Part shown: piece by piece, positions 7,112 through 11,882 of the stretch | How the letters are laid out: the number at the start of each line of letters is the position of its first letter | Numbering within the stretch: position 1 is the first letter of the stretch | Assembly: GCA_937890825.1 (NCBI GenBank) | Contig: CALADS010000025.1 | Location: 1-11,882, forward strand | Source of the DNA: an uncultured Bacteroides sp. | GTDB lineage: Bacteria; Bacteroidota; Bacteroidia; Bacteroidales; Bacteroidaceae | Direction: 5' to 3' | DNA length: 11,882 bases | Position numbers and translations under genes: made by a program | Notes under the pieces: generated by a model | What the model saw: only the letters and a program-made list of their open reading frames with translations | Database searches by the model: none | Told to the model about the DNA's origin: nothing

Positions 7112-7186
7112 CGTCTCTTTGTTTTAAAGTGATTAGGTGCAGCAATTCGATGTGTGCGTGATTTGTTTTGTCTATGACTGTATAGA

Positions 7187-7327
7187 TTAGATTGTTTCAA
7201 TTTCTTTTTCCGTGAGTCCGGTCACCTGCTTGATGGTTTCCATCTCATGACCTATGCTTTTCATTCTTTTGACTACTTTGGAAGCAGCATTTTTAGAAGA
7301 AAGCGCGATGAATATTTGTAGTTTCAT
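7187..7327 (-). pseudogene. 46-codon remnant resembling the tail of Rpn-type nucleases
   Basis: A short leftward frame of 46 codons starting at an ATG 18 bases after the fic stop. The sequence (AASKVVKRMKSIGHEMETIK, then QVTGLTEKEIETI) resembles the C-terminal tail of Rpn/PD-(D/E)XK recombination-promoting nucleases, which commonly end in a helix-QVTGLS-EEI pattern. The catalytic domain is absent, so this is probably a remnant fused to a chance start. It could also be a true micro-protein in the fic operon. The resemblance is from memory and was not searched. Confidence 0.45.
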
Positions 7328-7345
7328 CCACAAGACCTTTCACAC

Positions 7346-8437
7346 TCACTCCACCATGACGTAGTTGGTACTGCGTCCGCCCTCTTCGGCTTTCTTTAAT
7401 ATTCCTTTCCCAACAAGGTCACGGATGTCATTGAGGGCCGTATCTGTAGAGCATTTTGCAATTTTTGCCCATTTACCTGTAGAAAGTTTGCCAAAAAAGC
7501 CATCAAATTGGAGGTTGATGAGCTTCCGCTGTCTCTCGTTGAAAGAGACATTTCGGTTGCGTTCCCAAAAATCAGCCTTGCGAAGCACGGAAGACAAAGT
7601 GTTTTCTGCAGCAGTTAATGCCTGTTCAAAACAATGCAAAAACCATAAAATCCATTCAGTAATATCACCGTCTCCATGCTGTGTACGTTCCAATACTTCG
7701 TAATACTCTTTTTGCAGCAGCTTCATTTCTGCAGATACAGAGTAAAAACGCTTGCCTGTATTCTCAGAGCGGGCAAGTAACATATCTGTCAAGGCCCGGG
7801 CTATACGTCCGTTTCCATCATCAAACGGATGAATGGAAACAAACCACAGGTGTGCGATAGCTGCTTTCAGTACGGTATCGATAGTCTCGTCGCTGTTTAC
7901 CCACGAAATGAATCGGTCCATTTCAGCAGGCACCCTCTCTGCCGAAGGGGCTTGGTAGTGTATTTTTTCCTTGCCCATGGCCCCGGATATCACCTGCATT
8001 TCTCCACTGCGGTATTTACCCACTTCAATGCGGTATAGTCCGCTAATACCTGTGGGGAACAGTACATTGTGCCAGCCAAAAAGACGGTCAGCCGAAAGTG
8101 GGTGATTGTAATTTTGGGTGGCATCCAATTGCATTTCTACCACTCCTTCCACATAGCGTGAGGCAGAAACCATTCCTGCCATGGCAATTCCAAGCCTGCG
8201 TGCCAAAGATGAACGAACCTCCCCGAGATTTAGTTTCTCTCCTTCTATTTCTGAAGAGCGGACGAGTTCCATGGATATATTTGACAACACTGCATTGTCC
8301 TGAGAATCGAATCCGAGTGACAACATTCTGCCTATTATCATTCCCTGCTTCGATCGGACGCGCCCCAGCTCATTCATTACCCGCAAGCTGTCATAGCGGA
8401 ATTTCCACCAATTATCATAATCATGAATGTATAACAT
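7346..8437 (-). CDS. Fic/DOC family AMP-transferase with DUF4172-type N-terminus and winged helix (class II)
   Basis: A 363-residue Fic protein, which would transfer AMP from ATP to hydroxyl side chains of target proteins. The N-terminus (YIHDYDNWWKFRYDS) matches the DUF4172 type. The inhibitory helix motif SSEIEG (residues 61-66) fits (S/T)xxxE(G/N), making this a self-inhibited class II enzyme. The core motif HPFDDGNGR is at 203-211 and looks intact. The C-terminal 55 residues form a winged helix-turn-helix (WAKIAKCSTDTALNDIRDLV, then the wing to YVMVE). Three 13-bp operator copies lie just upstream, one inside the promoter, so DNA binding by this domain and autorepression are likely. BT_2513 of B. 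thetaiotaomicron is a related family member, from memory. Confidence 0.93.
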   Translation of the reverse strand: MLYIHDYDNWWKFRYDSLRVMNELGRVRSKQGMIIGRMLSLGFDSQDNAVLSNISMELVRSSEIEGEKLNLGEVRSSLARRLGIAMAGMVSASRYVEGVVEMQLDATQNYNHPLSADRLFGWHNVLFPTGISGLYRIEVGKYRSGEMQVISGAMGKEKIHYQAPSAERVPAEMDRFISWVNSDETIDTVLKAAIAHLWFVSIHPFDDGNGRIARALTDMLLARSENTGKRFYSVSAEMKLLQKEYYEVLERTQHGDGDITEWILWFLHCFEQALTAAENTLSSVLRKADFWERNRNVSFNERQRKLINLQFDGFFGKLSTGKWAKIAKCSTDTALNDIRDLVGKGILKKAEEGGRSTNYVMVE

Positions 8438-8453
8438 ACCATATAGTTTTGTA

Positions 8454-8485
8454 CAAAAATAGAGTCTATTCGGTGAATAGACAAA
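8454..8485 (-). promoter_or_regulatory. Consensus promoter of fic with operator filling the spacer
   Basis: On the minus strand: -33 TTTG (8485-8482), a 20-base spacer, then -7 TATTTTTG (8461-8454), a perfect fit to the Bacteroidetes consensus. The palindrome GTCTATTC-ACC-GAATAGAC (8464-8482) occupies nearly the whole spacer. A protein bound there would exclude RNA polymerase. The ATG at 8437 leaves only a short leader. Confidence 0.8.
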
Positions 8486-8534
8486 TTATTTGCCGAAAAT
8501 ATTCGGTGAATACGGGGATTATTCACCGAATATT
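8464..8534. promoter_or_regulatory. Three 13-bp operators TATTCGGTGAATA upstream of fic
   Basis: Copies of TATTCGGTGAATA lie at 8467-8479, 8500-8512 and, inverted, 8520-8532. Each is itself an inverted repeat (ATTC-nnn-GAAT). The first is extended to 8-bp arms (8464-8482). Copies two and three together form a hairpin with perfect 15-bp arms (8498-8512 and 8520-8534) and a 7-nt loop. The most likely ligand is the winged helix of the Fic protein; an unlinked regulator is the alternative. Confidence 0.75.
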
Positions 8535-8610
8535 TAATGTCTTATCCCAAAAAGGTTGGCCGTTTTGATATGAATGTGCAACATCACTTTAAAGAAGAAG
8601 TAAAAATAAT

Positions 8611-9116
8611 CTACAACATAAAATGAAGGACAATATAGAAGGTTGAAGAGGAGAGACCGGCCCTTTCGATGGCATCGCGATATAAGGATGTCATACAGTT
8701 GAGAGCTTTGGATGACTGCTCATCCGCAACATGGTATTTATGAACCCACCCCCGTTCATTCAGTATGTCCATAAAGTCGTTGTCCTCCTTATCCTTGTGC
8801 ATGGAATCCCATAGAGGGGGGACGACAGATCCTGCAGTATGTCCTTCAGGCGGGGGTAGTCTTCAATCACTATATCGTCGATAGGCTGACCTGCCGCCTG
8901 TCTCTCATACAGAAGTTGTACAGTCGTGAGGTTATCCAAAACCTTTTCTGCAAGCGTCGTTGGAAATGCCACAGCGATGCTGTCGAAGGTTTGTCCACAA
9001 GACGAAATGACAGATGAAATCACTTCGATGCTTTCATCTACATACACCCCTTTGCGGTATCTGTTGATAATCTGTCTGGGGGTAAGGTGCTTTTTATTGT
9101 TTGGTTCGTCTTTCAT
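8611..9116 (-). pseudogene. Hypothetical protein downstream of the radical SAM gene, frameshifted in a six-G tract
   Basis: Two overlapping leftward frames read as one protein if one base is restored in the G6 tract at 8816-8821 (C6 on the coding strand). The first runs from ATG 9116 (MKDEPNNKKHLTPRQIINRY) to LSSPLYG and soon stops. The second continues as LWDSMHKDKEDNDFMDILNE and ends at 8611. Adding one base gives exactly 169 codons. The original would be a soluble 168-residue, helix-rich protein of unknown function. Its start overlaps the end of the radical SAM frame by 23 bases, so the pair was once a translationally coupled operon. Decay, phase variation or a sequencing error in the homopolymer are all possible. 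Confidence 0.6.
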
Positions 9117-9591
9117 TTTCTGTTTTGGCTTTACAATGATAAAACAGTAACGGCATACTGTCGGCTTCAAATACGTTGTCCCGGAGGATGGACAAGATGC
9201 TCTTGTCGGTGAAGATGGTCCGGCAGATGTCACAGTTGTGGCGGGTATGCCAGTTGAACTTCTGGCCGGTCTTCTTCTTCACGAATGCTAACACGTCTTG
9301 CGGACCTTCCGTGTAGAGCCATATTTTCAGCACATCCTCGAAAGCCCGCTCATAGATGGTCTGGATGGGTTCCTGATGGATATTGCCGAGTCTCATCTGC
9401 GGTATATGGCAGACACCGATGCCACAACAGGCATAGACTTCGCCATAGGGATTGATGATGATATCCTCGAAGAGGTGTTTGCAGGGTGTTTTCTCTTTGG
9501 AATCCATAAGCCGCATTTTGAAATGTCTTGACTTTTTACTACTATTGTAATACTCCATCCAATAGGGGGTAGTAGTAAAAGCGGCTTTCAA
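9094..9591 (-). pseudogene. C-terminal fragment of a radical SAM/SPASM protein
   Basis: The frame of 165 codons contains only the SPASM half of a radical SAM protein: CKHLFEDIIINPYGEVYACC (residues 37-56), a further cysteine at 61, and NCDIC (119-123). These cysteines hold auxiliary iron-sulfur clusters in the family. The N-terminal barrel with CxxxCxxC is missing. The reading frame begins inside IS66-derived sequence in a different frame, so the first 8 or so residues are not native and the break lies near 9565. Such enzymes often modify peptides; the substrate here is unknown. It is coupled to the downstream frameshifted gene. Confidence 0.75.
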
Positions 9592-9688
9592 GCAAGTTTG
9601 ATGACTTACAAAAATCGCAAACGGTCATTCCACTCTCTAAAAAACGCTGGTAAACAGGTTTGAAGGTTTCTATGGTATCCATATCCAT
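9542..9688 (-). mobile_element. IS66-family orf1 remnant (5' end only)
   Basis: A 48-codon leftward frame starting at ATG 9688 reads TIETFKPVYQRFLESGMTVC, then DFCKSSNLLESRFYY, the typical N-terminus of the small IS66 orf1 (TnpA-like, HTH) protein, in which FYYW normally follows. After FYYY the frame leaves the family and soon stops. Sequence of the truncated radical SAM gene begins at this point in another frame. A -7 box TATTTTTG is at 9721-9714. The rest of the IS (orf2 and the transposase) is absent. The element probably mediated the deletion that truncated the radical SAM gene. Confidence 0.65.
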
Positions 9689-9792
9689 AATCAATAATTT
9701 AAATTTGTGGTTGCAAAAATAAGGTGATTATGAATGAGAGGTTATACAGGATCGACCGAATGCTTACGATTATTTGAAAAAACGTCATAGAA

Positions 9793-9840
9793 GGGGTATC
9801 ACCAACATTTTGTACAAAAGTAACTTTAAGGTAATACCCC
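9793..9840. repeat. Left copy of the 33-bp inverted repeat, inside a larger palindrome
   Basis: The 33-bp sequence at 9800-9832 (CACCAACATTTTGTACAAAA, then GTAACTTTAAGGT) is the reverse complement of 10888-10920 with one mismatch. This copy is framed by GGGGTAT (9793-9799) and ATACCCC (9834-9840), so the whole block can fold with a 10 of 11 bp outer stem and an inner TTTTGTACAAAA palindrome. Confidence 0.85.
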
Positions 9841-9864
9841 CTACAAATAACTTCTTTTACGTAA

Positions 9865-10581
9865 TCATTGTTTTTGTTTATTTTCTTCTTTTTCTATTAT
9901 TTTGCATACTTTATCAACCTCTCTTAGTGAAGGCATAATTTCAGGGTCTATCCATGTAAGAAAATCACTGATTATCGCATACATGCTCTTCACATAAGAA
10001 AAATCGCATTTTCTGTTTACAAAGCATATCGGCTCATTGTGATTGATACGATTACGCAATTCGCGAACCTGCGCTATAATATCGTTAATCTCCTTGCGTC
10101 CGTACCCTGAAGGCAGCTTCTTGAAAATCTGGCATGGTACACCAGCCAAAAGCGCATAGTGGTGCGCTTCATAAAAACTGTTCCAGAAACCCAAAGTCTG
10201 TTCGGCTATTACTCTGCCACTCGTAACCCTGACACCCCGGTCAACAATTTTCTTTTCTGCCTTCAGAACTTCTTTTAATATATAGTCATTGGTGACTTTT
10301 TTCTTTGTCCGCTTGTTTGTATATGTCAGGGAAGGAGCAATCATGAATCCAGTCTTCTGGTTGATAATCCAGTTACCGTCGAAGAAATGGCGTGCCAGTG
10401 CATAATGCAACTGATTACGCAATATGACCTCAAAGGAAGACAGCAGCGGATGAAATGCCTGTGCAATCTTCATGTTTGCAAAATATAGCATGACAGCCTT
10501 GTTTTTGTTGCGATTGGTTGCTCTATAATATTTGGCGACCCTTGAATTGGAATATAATCTGACTACTTTTTTATATTTCAT
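9865..10581 (-). CDS. Abi_2/AbiF-like abortive infection protein (HEPN-type)
   Basis: A 238-residue protein of the Abi_2 family. The N-terminal block SSFEVILRNQLHYALARHFF (residues 48-67) and the C-terminal motif RNRINHNEPI (176-185; R176-x4-H181, the Rx4-6H pattern of HEPN nucleases) are characteristic. Family members are linked to abortive infection and are likely RNases; that activity is inferred here. Length is slightly shorter than typical AbiF. The basic C-terminus (KEENKQKQ) may bind RNA. The gene stands alone on the minus strand, and its start codon touches the -33 box of a divergent small RNA gene, so expression of the two must be linked. The unit lies between two inverted 33-bp repeats, suggesting a defence module. 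Confidence 0.8.
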   Translation of the reverse strand: MKYKKVVRLYSNSRVAKYYRATNRNKNKAVMLYFANMKIAQAFHPLLSSFEVILRNQLHYALARHFFDGNWIINQKTGFMIAPSLTYTNKRTKKKVTNDYILKEVLKAEKKIVDRGVRVTSGRVIAEQTLGFWNSFYEAHHYALLAGVPCQIFKKLPSGYGRKEINDIIAQVRELRNRINHNEPICFVNRKCDFSYVKSMYAIISDFLTWIDPEIMPSLREVDKVCKIIEKEENKQKQ

Positions 10582-10612
10582 TTTGCATATTCAAATAAAA
10601 GCCGTACCTTTG
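10582..10612 (+). promoter_or_regulatory. Consensus promoter of the small RNA
   Basis: TTTG (10582-10585), a 19-base spacer, and TACCTTTG (10605-10612), an exact Bacteroidetes promoter on the plus strand. Its -33 box abuts the abi start codon (10579-10581). The abi promoter, a weaker TTTATTTG (10599-10592, minus strand), lies within the same spacer, so the two promoters overlap. Confidence 0.8.
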
Positions 10613-10617
10613 CATTG

Positions 10618-10695
10618 TAATGCTTGGTAAAGCCTCTGTTATCAAAACACGTAACCAAGTTAAGGATATACCCGTTCATCAAGAACGGGTTTTTT
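10618..10695 (+). ncRNA. Small structured RNA divergent from abi
   Basis: About 75-78 nt between a consensus promoter and an intrinsic terminator, with no coding frame. A closing stem forms from TAA-(TG)-CTTGGT (10618-10628) and ACCAAG-TTA (10654-10662). A small internal hairpin TGTT-ATCAA-AACA spans 10637-10649. The terminator hairpin follows. From memory, a conserved RNA called the abiF motif has been described beside abiF genes; whether this is that family cannot be checked here. A role as RNA antitoxin or guide for the Abi protein is inference. Confidence 0.75.
10670..10695 (+). terminator. Intrinsic terminator of the small RNA
   Basis: Perfect 7-bp stem ACCCGTT (10670-10676) and AACGGGT (10684-10690) with a 7-nt loop, followed by a run of six T (10690-10695). 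Confidence 0.9.
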
Positions 10696-10811
10696 CGTTT
10701 GTAAAATCATACCTTTAAATTGGTCACATATAAATTTTCTGGGAGAATATTCATTCCAATCAAATATGGCTCTGGGTCTAAATGAATACAGACCTTTAAA
10801 AGTCTAATTTT

Positions 10812-10872
10812 ATATACATAAATTAACTCTTTAAGACTGTTTGAAAGCCTAAGAGATTTAATTTATGTATAT
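10812..10872. repeat. Large AT-rich inverted repeat next to the right 33-bp repeat
   Basis: ATATACATAAATTAACTCTT (10812-10831) pairs with 10851-10872 (AAGAG, then ATTTAATTTATGTATAT), with a 2-nt bulge and a 19-nt loop. It lies in a gene-free stretch (10696-10929) between the small RNA terminator and the toxin gene, 15 bases from the right 33-bp repeat. No other feature is seen in that stretch. It could be a terminator-like structure, a recombination site or a MITE-like remnant. Confidence 0.6.
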
Positions 10873-10887
10873 TTCTGTAAAAACATC

Positions 10888-10931
10888 ACCTTAGAGTTAC
10901 TTTTGTACAAAATGTTGGTGACACACCTGTT
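10888..10931. repeat. Right copy of the 33-bp inverted repeat
   Basis: The sequence at 10888-10920 is the inverted partner of 9800-9832 (32 of 33 identical), sharing the core TTACTTTTGTACAAAATG. Weaker similarity continues outward to about 10927. The GGGGTAT/ATACCCC frame of the left copy is missing here. The repeat ends just after the toxin stop codon. Confidence 0.85.
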
Positions 10932-11208
10932 ATTTCTTCTTCTTTCCAAACAATTCCGAATGACTGCCAAGCCTAACCAGCTTTACGACTTCATTATCAA
11001 TCCATATCAAAAGAAAATCATTTTCTACGTGACATTCCATGTGACCTGCATAATCACCTGAAAGCATATGAGGTTTAAACTCTTTTGGAACGTCCTCACA
11101 ACGTTCCAAGTATCCTACAATATCATAAAGCTTTTCAAGTTTGGTTTTATCATTCCTGTACCGTTTCAGGTCTTTCCGGAACTGACTACCAGTCTTAACC
11201 TCTCTCAT
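10930..11208 (-). CDS. yafQ: YafQ-family mRNA interferase toxin
   Basis: A 92-residue RelE/ParE-superfamily toxin, which would cleave mRNA in the ribosome. The segments MLSGDYAGHMECHVENDFLL and RLGSHSELFG are the YafQ signatures. H47, H60, D64, H83 and F87 line up with the known E. coli YafQ residues H50, H63, D67, H87 and F91, so the active site seems complete. It ends with KKKK. The start overlaps the antitoxin stop (TCAT on the plus strand, 11205-11208), the normal antitoxin-first order. The operon is read from the promoter at 11473-11503. It probably stabilises the plasmid. Confidence 0.92.
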   Translation of the reverse strand: MREVKTGSQFRKDLKRYRNDKTKLEKLYDIVGYLERCEDVPKEFKPHMLSGDYAGHMECHVENDFLLIWIDNEVVKLVRLGSHSELFGKKKK

Positions 11209-11453
11209 TCACTACAGGATTTTATAAAGTTCTCGAAGCTGCTTGTGTCAACTTTCTTCAAGTTTTTCCCGGCACGAGCTTCTTCTATGGCCGCTTTGGT
11301 TTCTTCGTTTGGTTCTGTGTACATGGCATCCATAAGAAGACATTCCACAAAGTTGTTTAAGCTCCGGTGTTCACGTTTGGCAGCACTCTTCAGCATGTCC
11401 AGGAGGTTGCTGTCAAGTCTGAATGCAGTTAATTTTTTTATTGCTACTTCCAT
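11205..11453 (-). CDS. RHH antitoxin (RelB/DinJ-like) of the YafQ toxin
   Basis: An 82-residue antitoxin with an N-terminal ribbon-helix-helix domain (VAIKKLTAFRLDSNLLDMLK and the next helix AKREHRSLNNFVECLL). The C-terminal toxin-neutralising tail (NEETKAAIEEARAGKNLKKV and onward to FIKSC) is typical of Bacteroidales RelB-type antitoxins. The frame opens further upstream at a TTG (11486), but the -7 box (11480-11473) lies within that extension, so the ATG at 11453 is the true start. A 12-bp perfect inverted repeat around the -7 box, whose inner arm ends at the start codon, is the expected autoregulatory operator. Confidence 0.88.
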   Translation of the reverse strand: MEVAIKKLTAFRLDSNLLDMLKSAAKREHRSLNNFVECLLMDAMYTEPNEETKAAIEEARAGKNLKKVDTSSFENFIKSCSE

Positions 11454-11503
11454 ATTGTTATACTTTTTATTGCAAATGTATAACAATATATATCAAAAGC
11501 AAA
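11452..11503 (-). promoter_or_regulatory. Toxin-antitoxin promoter and operator
   Basis: On the minus strand: -33 TTTG (11503-11500), a 19-base spacer, and -7 TACATTTG (11480-11473). Perfect 12-bp arms ATATTGTTATAC (11452-11463) and GTATAACAATAT (11478-11489), with a 14-base centre, embrace the -7 box. An RHH antitoxin dimer pair bound there would repress the operon. Confidence 0.85.
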
Positions 11504-11756
11504 GAAAATAAACACAAAAATACTAATATATACATTTTTTAACGCGCCAGAAAATTTGCCTACCTAAACCCACCTAACTCCCTAAAGGGAGGGTTCTCTT
11601 TTTCCCTTTTTTGTGCGGTTTTCCGGAAAGGCAAGCAAGTCCACTTTCATCCTAAAATCCGCTTTCTTGTTAGAATGTCTTTGCAGAATATCTTGTACGA
11701 ATGTGTTTTTAACATTGCAATATATTGATTTTCTGAATTTTACAAACAATAAAAGA
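11504..11756. other. Intergenic stretch with one strong hairpin
   Basis: No convincing gene. CTCCCT-AA-AGGGAG (11578-11591) is a perfect 6-bp hairpin, followed on the plus strand by the T-rich GGTTCTCTTTTTCCC. It resembles a terminator, though no rightward gene precedes it here. The sequence just before it, CCTACCTAAACCCACCTAA (11559-11577), includes CCCACCTAA, which is also part of the iteron core at the left end; this may be chance. Confidence 0.4.
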
Positions 11757-11820
11757 CCACAAAAGATACCCAAACTGCTAAAGATATGCCACAAAAGATA
11801 CTCAAACTGCTAAAGATACC
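11757..11820. repeat. Two 32-bp direct repeats (iteron-like)
   Basis: Units 11757-11788 and 11789-11820 are tandem and identical at 29 of 32 positions. Each contains CCACAAAAGATAC and CAAACTGCTAAAGATA, so the motif AAAGATA occurs four times with about 16-bp spacing. The spacing of three helical turns and the position at the edge suggest binding sites for a DNA-binding protein, possibly a second origin or the control region of a gene to the right. The frame on the minus strand through this block (11794-11582) shows no family resemblance and is not called. Confidence 0.65.
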
Positions 11821-11882
11821 CCCCATAATAGGTTTGTCAGTGACCAATACTCTACATTCTACACCAAAGTTATCAATACCAA

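Noticed and set aside
8537..8626. Rightward 29-codon frame (MSYPKKVGRFDMNVQHHF and onward) divergent from fic
   Set aside because: It begins just past the operator hairpin and looks protein-like, but there is no matching promoter box and it is too short to support.
9800..9832. 33-bp repeat as integron attC site or IS66 terminal repeat
   Set aside because: It lacks the GTTRRRY/RYYYAAC boxes of attC, and it does not resemble the IS66 ends I remember.
11582..11794. Leftward 70-codon frame at the right end
   Set aside because: TTG start inside a 32-bp repeat, no family resemblance, and it ends inside a hairpin.
1..11882. Window as a complete circular plasmid
   Set aside because: No replication initiator was recognised, and the joined ends give no repeat or overlap that would show closure.

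Overview
The window looks like plasmid-type accessory DNA from a member of the Bacteroidales (Bacteroides, Parabacteroides or Prevotella type). At five places a -7 box of the Bacteroidetes form TAnnTTTG sits a short way upstream of a start codon or RNA, and four of these also have a TTTG or TTG -33 box 19-20 bases further upstream. The proteins are also familiar Bacteroidales types: a MobC/relaxase pair, a DUF4172-type Fic protein, a SPASM radical SAM fragment and an IS66 orf1 fragment. No rRNA, tRNA or CRISPR array is visible. No replication initiator gene was recognised, so this is probably part of a larger plasmid or contig.

Left end (1-502): eight 22-bp tandem iterons, an AT-rich spacer, then five 22-bp repeats with the same core on the other strand. 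This looks like a theta-type replication origin. Bases 764-1903 encode an AAA/STAND-type ATPase behind a consensus promoter with a palindrome across its -7 box. A two-way terminator (1939-1980) separates it from the leftward partition operon: ParA (3178-2483), then a small ribbon-helix-helix-like partner (2478-2002). About 430 bp upstream of parA is crowded with short CGTA/GTAC/CGAACG repeats and is a candidate centromere.

Middle (3681-6510): three nested or abutting inverted repeats form a candidate oriT, followed by a rightward mobilization operon of mobC, relaxase (overlapping by ATGA) and an unrecognised 322-residue protein. The plasmid therefore carries stability and mobilization functions but no mating-pair apparatus in this window.

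Right half (6559-11503) is a patchwork of leftward genes: a decayed pair of small hypothetical genes, a Rpn-like tail, a class II Fic protein with three 13-bp operators, a frameshifted gene (six-G tract), a truncated radical SAM gene joined to an IS66 remnant, an Abi_2-type abortive infection gene, and a YafQ-type toxin-antitoxin pair. Directly divergent from the abi gene is a clear small RNA gene of about 75 nt, with its own consensus promoter, internal stem and intrinsic terminator. The abi/RNA unit lies between two inverted 33-bp repeats (32/33 identical) and may be a mobile or exchangeable defence module. The last 130 bases hold a second small repeat array (two 32-bp direct repeats).

Most interesting: the abi-RNA module with its inverted 33-bp ends, the Fic operator that fills the -33/-7 spacer, the likely centromere, the oriT hairpins, and the G-tract frameshift.
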